In this document: positions 1 to 6,009 of the stretch, piece after piece
How positions within the stretch are numbered: position 1 is the first letter of the stretch
Layout: each line of letters begins with the position of its first letter
Origin: Candidatus Poribacteria bacterium
Lineage (GTDB): Bacteria; Poribacteria; WGA-4E; UBA9662
NCBI GenBank assembly: GCA_002699335.1
Contig: PACG01000032.1
Coordinates: 20,034 to 26,414, forward strand
DNA: 6,381 bases
Direction of reading: 5' to 3'
Notes under the pieces: generated by a model
Told to the model about the DNA's origin: nothing
Databases searched by the model: none
Seen by the model: only the letters and a program-made list of their open reading frames with translations
Program-made: the position numbers and the translations under genes

Positions 1-117
1 CGCCGGAAGTGACCAGCCTTGACCTTGAGGTTTTCCATGTTGATCACTTTGAAGTTGGTAGTCAATACCTTGCCATTAACTTTTCGGCGGCGAAACGGTT
101 GACCGGAAGTAATCCAC

Positions 118-125
118 TTTTTTTT
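118..125 (-). repeat. A8 homopolymer at the second frameshift
   Basis: Eight consecutive A residues on the minus strand (T8 on plus) sit inside the exported-protein gene. With eight A the frame runs into TAA at 78-76. With seven it reads through as KKWITSG and stays open to the window edge. Such runs are hot spots for replication slippage, polymerase slippage during transcription, and sequencing length errors. Confidence 0.75.
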
Positions 126-396
126 CGACTCTCATCTGTTTCGGCACAAAAAGTTGGTCGCCCGGGTAGATATAGGTTGTCGCTCGGACCTTACCATTTT
201 TTCGTTTCTGGTATTGAATTCGGGCCAACTGATACCAACTTCCCTCTCTCCTGGTAATGAAATGAGATCTAAAGTTAATCTGATCGTAGACGACGACCAT
301 CTCTGGATCCAGGTTCTTTAGTCGTTTGGGACTTTTACCGTTCCTATTAACCTGTAGCCCTCGGTCAGCGGTTAAGATTTCAATCAATCGTTCATT

Positions 397-421
397 GTGT
401 TCCGTCGCAGTTACGGAACAC
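397..421. repeat. Perfect 9-bp inverted repeat beside the first frameshift
   Basis: The arms GTGTTCCGT (397-405) and ACGGAACAC (413-421) are perfectly complementary around a 7-base loop. On the coding (minus) strand the hairpin covers the codons around FRNCDGT and ends just before the base that breaks the frame (391-397 region). A perfect palindrome inside coding sequence at a frameshift fits a template-switch mutation at a quasi-palindrome, but this is inference. Confidence 0.8.
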
Positions 422-564
422 CCATCGATTACCGACGCTGATTGGGAAATAGTCTTGTGCCATGGTTTGACAGGTCGAAAACAACCAAACCACACCCAGA
501 ATTTGGATTGTCAGTTTCATTTTTCAAGCTATCCACTGTTTAATCCCTTTAATGTACTTTAGAT

Positions 565-581
565 GCTTGCATTCTGCAAGC
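565..581 (-). terminator. Intergenic hairpin after the first MFS gene, possible weak terminator
   Basis: GCTTGCA (565-571) and TGCAAGC (575-581) form a perfect 7-bp stem with a 3-base loop, 6 bp past the stop codon of the upstream MFS gene and before the exported-protein gene. No U-run follows on the minus strand, so it is not a classical intrinsic terminator. It could instead be an intercistronic mRNA-stabilising hairpin. Confidence 0.35.
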
Positions 582-587
582 TAGATT

Positions 588-1817
588 TTAGCGGAATTTC
601 TCTATTTGGCTTCTATTATTCGCCCCCCGGTCGGGTAGTGTCTCCGGAACCAGGCCCCAGAAAATTACCACCGCTAGGTAGCCGATTCCAGACAAAACCA
701 TAACCGAGGTTTTGAGTTCCCAAATATCAGCAATGCTACCCACGATAAATGGTCCCGCATTACCACCGATGTCGCCGGTTATCCGCCACAGGCTTAAAAA
801 ACTGCTGATATTATCACGAGGTGCCAAGTCGGCCCCTAAGGTCATCATTGTTCCCGAACACAAGCCGTTGCCGACACCCATCACAACTGTTGCGAATAAC
901 AGGGGCAAAAAATTATTTGTCTGCGCCATCATCAAAATCCCCGTAGCGAAAATTGTAAAACCGGGTATCATCGCCGATTTTCGTCCATATGTATCCATCA
1001 AAGATCCGGCCAGCGGAAAAATTAGCATGTCGACAGCAGAGGAGATGGCGACTACTTGCCGTACCTGTTTGGAGGATAACCCGACCACACTGCTAGCGAA
1101 CAGTGGCACCATCAGCGTCCGACCCCGTCGAATGGTTTGAATGCAGACCTGGGCTAATCCTGCCGTGGCTAAGATTTTGTAATTCTCCTGGAGTAGGTTC
1201 AGCAACTTTTTTAACGCTGACGTCTGTGGGCGTTCTGTATTAGGCAGATCCGCTGTTGTCAACCGATGATCATGAACAAAAAAGACACACAAACCGGAGG
1301 TGAAAATGGCAGCCCCAGCGTAGATAAAAAAGGGTAAACGGAGGCTCTGCCCTAGAAAAATAACCACTAACTGTCCAGAAAAGGATGCGATCCGATTGAT
1401 GCCACCGAAGATAGCCAGTGAACGACCACGCTCAGTGATGGGGATCATTTGGGTCATATATGCATGTCTGGAGAGAGACCACAACGCAACACCGATACCG
1501 CCAATCAGTTGAAAAGTTACCAGTTGAATCACGTTTACGGCTAAACCAACGCCGATTCTAGACAGTGCGAGGATGACGGTTCCGATGATCATCGCCCGCT
1601 TCTGTCCTATTTTGGCCAATAGTACTCCAGCCGGAACGTTCCCGAACACGGCAGTAGCAATTACAAACATGGTCATAGCATAGGACAGATCAAACGATTT
1701 AACGTAGAGGCTAAGCGTCGGGTTAACGACGCCTTGACCAAAAGAGAGGAGAAAAGTAGGTAAATAAACAGGCAGAATCAGCGTCTGGCGGGAAAATGGG
1801 TGATTATCCGCGGTCAT
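588..1817 (-). CDS. Major facilitator superfamily (MFS) transporter, DHA-like
   Basis: A complete 409-residue integral membrane protein of normal MFS length, with about 12 hydrophobic segments in two halves split by a polar loop near residues 183-205. MFS motif A is visible in the first half as GVLLAKIGQKRAM (64-76) and again in the second as GSLMDTYGRKSAM (271-283). The cytoplasmic ERGRS sequence (129-133) and the late segment ADLAPRDNISSFLSLWRITG (329-348) are typical of drug/metabolite exporter-like MFS proteins. It should move a small solute across the inner membrane by proton coupling; the substrate cannot be deduced. The ATG at 1817 is directly preceded by an in-frame TGA, so no longer start exists. 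A purine-rich ribosome site is weak (GATGAACTGA). It points away from the second MFS gene at 2438 and toward the frameshifted exported-protein gene, 67 bp downstream. Fold assignment is certain, function is not. Confidence 0.92.
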   Translation of the reverse strand: MTADNHPFSRQTLILPVYLPTFLLSFGQGVVNPTLSLYVKSFDLSYAMTMFVIATAVFGNVPAGVLLAKIGQKRAMIIGTVILALSRIGVGLAVNVIQLVTFQLIGGIGVALWSLSRHAYMTQMIPITERGRSLAIFGGINRIASFSGQLVVIFLGQSLRLPFFIYAGAAIFTSGLCVFFVHDHRLTTADLPNTERPQTSALKKLLNLLQENYKILATAGLAQVCIQTIRRGRTLMVPLFASSVVGLSSKQVRQVVAISSAVDMLIFPLAGSLMDTYGRKSAMIPGFTIFATGILMMAQTNNFLPLLFATVVMGVGNGLCSGTMMTLGADLAPRDNISSFLSLWRITGDIGGNAGPFIVGSIADIWELKTSVMVLSGIGYLAVVIFWGLVPETLPDRGANNRSQIEKFR

Positions 1818-1866
1818 TCAGTTCATCGCTTATCATAGGAGTTTCGTCGCAGTACCCGTTTTGCCA

Positions 1867-1900
1867 ATTAGCTAATCAAAGGTTGAGAGGACCAATTATA
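1867..1900 (-). promoter_or_regulatory. Candidate proximal promoter of the first MFS gene with adjacent palindrome
   Basis: On the minus strand a consensus -10 box TATAAT lies at 1900-1895, about 78 bases before the ATG at 1817. No good -35 box is seen at 16-18 bp spacing. A perfect 10-bp palindrome ATTAGCTAAT (1867-1876) lies about 20 bases downstream of the -10 and could be an operator half, but short AT-rich palindromes are common by chance. Confidence 0.35.
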
Positions 1901-2126
1901 CTTTAAAAATTCTGCTACATTTCCATTTTTAGCCGGATGAAGTAGGAACACAGCGGTAGCCGGGCACTGCTTATCAGTTCCATCAGCCGGTTACAACTAA
2001 CCAAATGAGGATTGTGACTTGAGAATAAGGTGTGTCCCACCCTAGCGGATAACCCAACTTCAGTTGGCGGGATTGGAGAGGGCCTAATATTTATCGGGAA
2101 TTCCTCTTTGGTTTTTGTGTTGACTC

Positions 2127-2135
2127 ATTATACCA
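2127..2135 (-). promoter_or_regulatory. Candidate extended -10 promoter element toward the first MFS gene
   Basis: The minus strand reads TGGTATAAT, a perfect -10 hexamer with the TGn extension that can replace a good -35 box. The sequence at the expected -35 position is weak. Transcription from here would give a leader of about 300 bases before the ATG at 1817. The same nonamer occurs on the plus strand at 2300-2308. Confidence 0.3.
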
Positions 2136-2179
2136 GATGGGGTTCCCTTGTTTATACCGAACTCATATTACAGAAGTCC

Positions 2180-2220
2180 ATCGAGAGAAGATTGCTTGGG
2201 AACAATTATCTCCTCTCGAT
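2180..2220. repeat. Long inverted repeat (12-bp arms) between the divergent MFS genes
   Basis: ATCGAGAGAAGA (2180-2191) pairs with TCTCCTCTCGAT (2209-2220) with one mismatch, around a 17-base loop. As minus-strand RNA the mismatch becomes a G-U pair, so all 12 positions pair. No T-run follows on either side (the minus side continues ATGGACTTC), arguing against an intrinsic terminator. It lies midway between the two opposing extended -10 elements, so an operator for a dimeric regulator or a structured RNA is possible. Confidence 0.75.
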
Positions 2221-2299
2221 ATACGACTTCATTGGCTAACGACCTCTTTCTTCTGCCAATCCGCAAGGAATAAATACCAGTTAAAGTCGGGTAGAGAAA

Positions 2300-2308
2300 T
2301 GGTATAAT
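2300..2308 (+). promoter_or_regulatory. Candidate extended -10 promoter element for the second MFS gene
   Basis: TGGTATAAT on the plus strand is a perfect extended -10 sequence, 129 bases before the ATG at 2438. The best -35-like sequence upstream (around 2280-2286, GTTAAAG) matches poorly. No other strong -10 box is seen between here and the gene. Confidence 0.35.
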
Positions 2309-2437
2309 CAGGGCTTTTGTGTAAAATAACTCCAACGGAAGACATCTTGGCGATTACAGATTGCCACAACTTGAAGAGTGGATCCGCAGGCCCGAACATT
2401 CCTTCCCAAAGCTGTCTGACCATCGGTATTTCGATCA

Positions 2438-3781
2438 ATGTCTATTTCTGACCAAACCGATCAACGAGCCTTCGTCCTGAGTGTTCTCAATGGGGCATTG
2501 TGGGCCGTCGTCATTGCGACCATCCAACCCGAACTGGTCTTATCCGCTTTTCTCCTTCAACTAAAAGACTCGGTTATTTTAGCCACGCTTCCGCTTGCTA
2601 TTATGCGCCTGGGGCAGTTTCTATCTCACTTGGTGATTTCAAATATCGCCGAGACCTGGACACATAAAAAACCGTTCTATATTGGTGGTGGCGTGTTTCG
2701 AATGCTGATTTTAGCCTTAATAGCGCTGTCAACTTACCATCTTGGTACAACCGCTCCGACCTTGCTGGTCTGGATCTTTATGATCTTGTTGGGACTCTAT
2801 TCAGCGGGGATTGGTTCGAGCAGTATCGGCTTCAACGAAATAATCGCCAAAACTATTTCTATCGGTCAACGAGGTCAATTGATGGGGTTACGCGGCTTTT
2901 TCGGTGGCATCGTTGGTATTGCCAGCGGCTTTTATATCAGGCATATTCTCGGAGAAAATGGTTTGGAGTTCCCTCATAATTACGCTGTTCTTTATACCAC
3001 TGCAGCATTTTTTTTGGGTTGCTGTCTGCTTAGCTTCGGTTTCGTGCGCGAGCCTGCTGGACAAGCATACCTGAAGAGGGTTCCCATACAACGCCATATT
3101 CAGCAAGGAATCGGCATTTTCAAGACCGATACCAACTTCCGGTTTCTATATCTAACTAACTTTGTTCAGGCCATGGCACTGGTCGGGCCAGTGGTTTATG
3201 TTCCCTTCGCTATCCAGATCTTATCTATTCGACCTGCTTTTCTCGGTAATCTGGTTATCCTCTCGGCCGGTCTAACACTGCCAATCAACTTTCTATGGAG
3301 TTACATCGGCGATCGCTATGGAAATCGTCTGTTAATCATCGTCAATACGTTCCTGTTTTCGGTTTCCCCGCTTTTGGTTTTAGCTTCCACCTATCTGGTT
3401 GGGTCGTTATCGGCCATTATCGGTTGGAAAACGCAACTCGGTTTCATTACGCCAGCCTTAGCTTGCCTGATTTTATCTCACGCTATTTTCACCACCACTA
3501 ACGGTGGATTCATGATTGGTAGGATGAACTATCTATTGGAGATTGCACCTGAAGATCGTCGTCCATCCTACATCGCTTTTATGGACATGATGCTTGCTCC
3601 AACGGCCATTTTCCCTTTATTGGGCGGTTTTATTGCTGAACGGATATCTTTTCAAACTAACTTTCTAATCTCGATCCTCTTTGGGCTGCTAACCCTCTGC
3701 TATGCCTACAGACTTGGCGAGCCGAGAAACAAACAATTGTACAAATGCCCCAACTCAGATCTACCGGACAGTGCACCCTAG
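2438..3781 (+). CDS. Major facilitator superfamily (MFS) transporter, second subgroup
   Basis: A complete 447-residue polytopic inner-membrane protein with about 12 hydrophobic segments. Subgroup signatures seen are NGALWAVVIATIQPELVLSA at 18-37, RGQLMGLRGFFGGIVG at 145-160, a motif-A-like SYIGDRYGNR at 288-297 opening the second half, and APEDRRPSYIAFMDMMLAP at 370-388. A polar loop near 203-235 joins the halves. It has little visible likeness to the first MFS protein beyond the fold, so the pair does not look like a recent duplication. Substrate unknown. The ATG at 2438 is chosen because an in-frame TGA lies seven codons upstream and no alternative start intervenes. There is no clear Shine-Dalgarno (TTTCGATCA precedes it), so translation may be weak or leaderless-like. 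ilvD follows on the same strand after 144 bp with its own candidate promoter, so co-transcription is uncertain. Confidence 0.92.
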   Translation: MSISDQTDQRAFVLSVLNGALWAVVIATIQPELVLSAFLLQLKDSVILATLPLAIMRLGQFLSHLVISNIAETWTHKKPFYIGGGVFRMLILALIALSTYHLGTTAPTLLVWIFMILLGLYSAGIGSSSIGFNEIIAKTISIGQRGQLMGLRGFFGGIVGIASGFYIRHILGENGLEFPHNYAVLYTTAAFFLGCCLLSFGFVREPAGQAYLKRVPIQRHIQQGIGIFKTDTNFRFLYLTNFVQAMALVGPVVYVPFAIQILSIRPAFLGNLVILSAGLTLPINFLWSYIGDRYGNRLLIIVNTFLFSVSPLLVLASTYLVGSLSAIIGWKTQLGFITPALACLILSHAIFTTTNGGFMIGRMNYLLEIAPEDRRPSYIAFMDMMLAPTAIFPLLGGFIAERISFQTNFLISILFGLLTLCYAYRLGEPRNKQLYKCPNSDLPDSAP

Positions 3782-3822
3782 AAGCATGCTTAGAGGTTGA
3801 ACCATTAACCGTTATCAGTTAA
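3782..3822 (+). terminator. Palindrome and weak hairpin after the second MFS gene
   Basis: A perfect 10-bp palindrome AAGCATGCTT (3782-3791) directly follows the stop codon. A second small inverted repeat, TTAAC (3805-3809) with GTTAA (3818-3822), is followed by GATTTTAG. Together they could slow or end transcription, but the stems are short and AT-rich and the T-run is only four bases. Confidence 0.25.
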
Positions 3823-3831
3823 GATTTTAGC

Positions 3832-3864
3832 TATACTTAGATCAGCAGAAGAAGAGAGCTGATC
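3832..3864 (+). promoter_or_regulatory. Candidate ilvD promoter with operator-like inverted repeat
   Basis: A -10-like TATACT (3832-3837) has no good -35 partner. A start site about seven bases on would lie inside a perfect 7-bp inverted repeat, GATCAGC (3840-3846) and GCTGATC (3858-3864), spaced by the purine-only AGAAGAAGAGA. The 18-base centre-to-centre spacing suits a dimeric regulator on DNA. The right arm can alternatively pair as CTGATC-GAAA-GATCGG (3859-3874), a stem with a GNRA-type tetraloop. No T-box motif was found. Confidence 0.35.
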
Positions 3865-3896
3865 GAAAGATCGGGTGTGATTGTTGGATTAAGCCT

Positions 3897-3914
3897 GATA
3901 AAGACCGATAAAGA
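3897..3914 (+). repeat. Tandem GATAAAGA direct repeat before ilvD
   Basis: GATAAAGA occurs at 3897-3904 and 3907-3914, exactly 10 bp apart and ending just before the ilvD ribosome-binding site. One helical turn between copies could suit a regulator, but the motif is short and A-rich, so chance is likely. Confidence 0.4.
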
Positions 3915-3925
3915 AAGGAAACTCA

Positions 3926-5614
3926 ATGGCAATTCAGAAAAAATTAAACGTATACAGTTCTCGAATTACGCAAGTCCGGGCGCAAGGTGCCAGCCAGGCC
4001 ATGCTCTATGCCACCGGACTGACCCGTGAGGATATGGACAAACCACAGATTGGTATTGTCAGCAACTGGTACGAAGGCAACTCGTGCAATATGCACCTTA
4101 ACATTCTGGCGGAGAAGGTTAAGGAAGGCGTTGAAAAAGCCGATCTGGTCGGAATGCGTTTCAACACCATTGGGGTCAGCGACGGGATTTCGATGGGAAC
4201 CGAAGGGATGAGCTATTCGCTTCAATCTCGAGATCTAATCGCCGACTCTATCGAGACAGTTATGAGTAGTCAATGGTATGATGCCAGTATCTCAATTCCA
4301 GGCTGTGACAAAAACATGCCAGGTTGTATGATGGCGATTGGGCGATTGAACCGGCCGGGACTAATGGTTTATGGAGGGACAATCAAGCCTGGCTGCGCTG
4401 ACGATAATCTTCCACTTGACATTGTCTCTGCTTTCCAGAGCTACGGTCAATATATCGCTGGTACGATCGATGACGAGCGACGGCAATCTATTGTTGAGAA
4501 GTCCTGTCCTGGAGCAGGTGCTTGTGGTGGAATGTACACTGCCAATACCATGGCCTCTGCTATCGAAGCCATGGGGATGACCCTTCCTTATAGCTCCTCC
4601 ATTCCCGCTGAAGATCCACAGAAACTAGAGGAGTGCTTACAAGCGGGTGCGGCCATTCACCATCTGTTAGAGCAGGACATTAAGCCCACCGATATTATGA
4701 CGCGACAGGCCTTTGAAAATGCGATGGTGCTGATTATGGCACTGGGAGGATCCACCAACTCAGTTTTGCATCTGGTTGCCATGGCTAAATCGGTTGAGGT
4801 AGAACTCAGCATCGATGACTTCCAAATCGTCAGCGACCGGACTCCATTTATCGCCAATCTTAAACCAAGTGGTCAGTATGTGATGGAAGATCTGCATCAG
4901 GTGGGAGGAACGCCTGCCGTGCTGAAATATCTGTTGCAACACGACCTGATCGATGGTAGTTGCTTGACTGTGACTGGAAAAACGCTAGCTGAAAATTTAG
5001 CCGATTTGCCAGATCTACAAGCAGATCAACAGGTCATTCAACCGTTGGACCAACCGATTAAGGAGAGTGGCCATATCCAGATTCTGCGTGGGAATCTAGC
5101 ACCAGAAGGGGCCGTGGCTAAAATCACGGGTAAGGAGGGATTGATTTTTAAGGGCTCGGCCAAAGTTTATGATGCTGAAGAAGATATGTTGGCAGCACTC
5201 GAACGCGACGAGATTACCAAGGGCTCTGTGGTAGTGATTCGTTATGAAGGGCCCAAAGGTGGTCCCGGTATGCCGGAGATGTTGACCCCGACCTCGGCCA
5301 TTATGGGAGCCGGGTTAGGACAGGATGTAGCCTTAATGACCGATGGTCGTTTTTCCGGCGGGTCACACGGATTTATCATTGGACATGTCACCCCAGAAGC
5401 CCAAAATGGTGGAACCATCGCCTTGGTTGAAGATGGTGACCTGATTACGATCGATGCCGAAACTCGTCAAATTTCCCTGCATATTGGCGATGATGAAATG
5501 GCGCGTCGTCGTCAAAATTGGTCCGCTCCCCCCTACAAAGTCAAGCGAGGTACCCTCTACAAATATATCAAGAGTGTCAAGTCAGCTTCGGAAGGGTGTG
5601 TGACAGACGAATAG
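3926..5614 (+). CDS. ilvD: Dihydroxy-acid dehydratase (EC 4.2.1.9)
   Basis: A complete 562-residue cytoplasmic enzyme converting 2,3-dihydroxy-3-methylbutanoate and 2,3-dihydroxy-3-methylpentanoate to the 2-oxo acids that lead to valine, leucine, isoleucine and pantothenate. Family features seen: cluster cysteines C54 (GNSCNMH), C127 ([10 protein letters not shown]) and C200 ([16 protein letters not shown]); metal-site residues D86 and E93 in [12 protein letters not shown] and D128-K129 after the second cysteine; [12 protein letters not shown] at 441-452; [10 protein letters not shown] at 473-482, holding the proposed catalytic-base serine. The three-cysteine pattern and GCDKNMPG favour the [2Fe-2S] type over the oxygen-labile E. 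coli type; this is family inference. These motifs argue for DHAD rather than Edd or a sugar-acid dehydratase. AAAGGA lies 6 bases before the ATG, supporting the start. No other ilv gene is in the window. The frame is intact with no missing catalytic residue. Confidence 0.96.
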   Translation: MAIQKKLNVYSSRITQVRAQGASQAMLYATGLTREDMDKPQIGIVSNWYEGNSCNMHLNILAEKVKEGVEKADLVGMRFNTIGVSDGISMGTEGMSYSLQSRDLIADSIETVMSSQWYDASISIPGCDKNMPGCMMAIGRLNRPGLMVYGGTIKPGCADDNLPLDIVSAFQSYGQYIAGTIDDERRQSIVEKSCPGAGACGGMYTANTMASAIEAMGMTLPYSSSIPAEDPQKLEECLQAGAAIHHLLEQDIKPTDIMTRQAFENAMVLIMALGGSTNSVLHLVAMAKSVEVELSIDDFQIVSDRTPFIANLKPSGQYVMEDLHQVGGTPAVLKYLLQHDLIDGSCLTVTGKTLAENLADLPDLQADQQVIQPLDQPIKESGHIQILRGNLAPEGAVAKITGKEGLIFKGSAKVYDAEEDMLAALERDEITKGSVVVIRYEGPKGGPGMPEMLTPTSAIMGAGLGQDVALMTDGRFSGGSHGFIIGHVTPEAQNGGTIALVEDGDLITIDAETRQISLHIGDDEMARRRQNWSAPPYKVKRGTLYKYIKSVKSASEGCVTDE

Positions 5615-5640
5615 GCTCAAACTGATACACAGAGGAGTAA

Positions 5641-5763
5641 ATGTACCCGTATAGACATCTGTTCTTTTGTTTTCTGGCAGTTAATTTTCAGCTGGTTTTG
5701 TGGTGCTGGTACTTGCGGGCTCATGTTAGTGAGGAAGAAACTCTCCGACATGGCTTTGACTAA
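5641..5763 (+). CDS. Possible 40-residue membrane or signal-peptide ORF after ilvD
   Basis: It begins 26 bp after the ilvD stop with a good purine-rich site (GAGGAG at 5632-5637) three to five bases before the ATG. The product has a basic N-end (MYPYRH), a hydrophobic stretch LFFCFLAVNFQLVLWCWYL at about 7-25, and then a charged tail with SEEETLRHGFD to a TAA at 5761-5763. It could be a real small membrane protein co-transcribed with ilvD. It could also be the signal-peptide start of an exported protein whose remainder is lost or shifted: another plus frame is open from 5760 to a TAA at 5853-5855. No family was recognised. Confidence rests on the ribosome site and the hydrophobic segment only. 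Confidence 0.35.
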   Translation: MYPYRHLFFCFLAVNFQLVLWCWYLRAHVSEEETLRHGFD

Positions 5764-6009
5764 CCAAGCCATATCCACTGCTGGTGCTAAATGACCACGA
5801 TCACATCTTGGTGTACTGGCATCTCAATTCTTTAATGCTATCTGTAGAGTTGTAAATTCAAAGTTTTAACCCAATTTCTGGGTCAATTCCCGCCGAACAC
5901 AGTGCTGGCTTGTTCCTAAACGGTCTATTGGCCTCGTTCTACAAATTGGCCGTCCTGTCAGCACGAAATGTGTCTCTGCTAGCTCTCTACTACAAGAAAT
6001 TACCTTCAA
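5764..6009. other. Gap between ilvD/small ORF and the sulfatase, no clear gene
   Basis: This is the convergent region between ilvD and the minus-strand sulfatase. Short frames on both strands show no recognisable product. Small inverted repeats are present: ATGGCTT/AAGCCAT across 5750-5772, and ACCCA-ATTTC-TGGGT near 5871-5885. Neither has a T-run that would make it a convincing terminator. ATTGGCC occurs twice, about 19 bp apart, around 5926-5951. Confidence 0.5.

Larger units (their letters stand above)
1..520 (-). pseudogene. Predicted exported 'YFPxxVGNRW' type protein, frameshifted twice, 3' end outside window
   Basis: Seen on the minus strand: an ATG at 520-518 opens a typical signal peptide (MKLTIQILGVVWLF, then STCQTMA, probable cleavage after TMA). 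It is followed by QDYFPISVGNRWVFRNCDGT, which resembles the start of a class of secreted proteins in environmental phyla that begin 'YFPLxVGNRWxYR'. This frame ends at a TGA at 394-392. One base downstream another frame continues as ERLIEIL and stays open to a TAA at 78-76. Dropping one A from the A8 run (118-125) gives a third frame, reading VEKKWITSG and then KVNGKVLTTNFKVINMENL and KVKAGHFR, open to the window edge. The three frames join into one plausible protein, so this is one gene with two frameshifts. Real decay, sequencing error and slippage cannot be separated here. No strong Shine-Dalgarno precedes the ATG. Function is unknown; the C-terminal part is not visible. Confidence 0.7.
1818..2437. 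other. 620-bp divergent intergenic region without a convincing gene
   Basis: This lies between the divergent starts of the two MFS genes. Open frames of 69 codons exist on both strands (2030-2239 plus, GTG start; 2229-2438 minus, TTG start), but neither shows a recognisable motif. The region holds three TATAAT-type boxes, a small hairpin CCAACT-TC-AGTTGG near 2053-2066, and the larger inverted repeat at 2180-2220. It is long for a bacterial promoter region and could contain a decayed gene or an unannotated small RNA; nothing in the sequence decides this. Confidence 0.6.

Noticed and set aside
9..257. 82-codon plus-strand open frame
   Set aside because: It lies antisense to the frameshifted exported-protein gene and shows no coding signature of its own.
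326..562. 78-codon plus-strand open frame
   Set aside because: Antisense to the signal-peptide end of the exported-protein gene, with no recognisable motif.
712..1140. 142-codon plus-strand open frame
   Set aside because: Antisense shadow of the intact MFS gene; composition is rich in P, I and K and lacks any domain.
2030..2239. 69-codon plus-strand frame with GTG start
   Set aside because: No family resemblance, it spans the large inverted repeat, and the ribosome site is poor. It could be a decayed fragment but cannot be supported as a gene.
2229..2438. 69-codon minus-strand frame with TTG start
   Set aside because: Composition is protein-like, but it starts on a TTG overlapping the MFS start codon, has no ribosome site and no recognised domain.
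3840..3925. T-box riboswitch upstream of ilvD
   Set aside because: The leader is too short, and neither a T-box sequence nor a terminator/antiterminator pair with a U-run is present.
3944..4225. 93-codon minus-strand frame within ilvD
   Set aside because: Antisense shadow of a highly conserved enzyme gene.
5866..5890. ACCCA/TGGGT hairpin as bidirectional terminator between ilvD and the sulfatase
   Set aside because: The stem is only 5 bp and no T-run follows on either strand.
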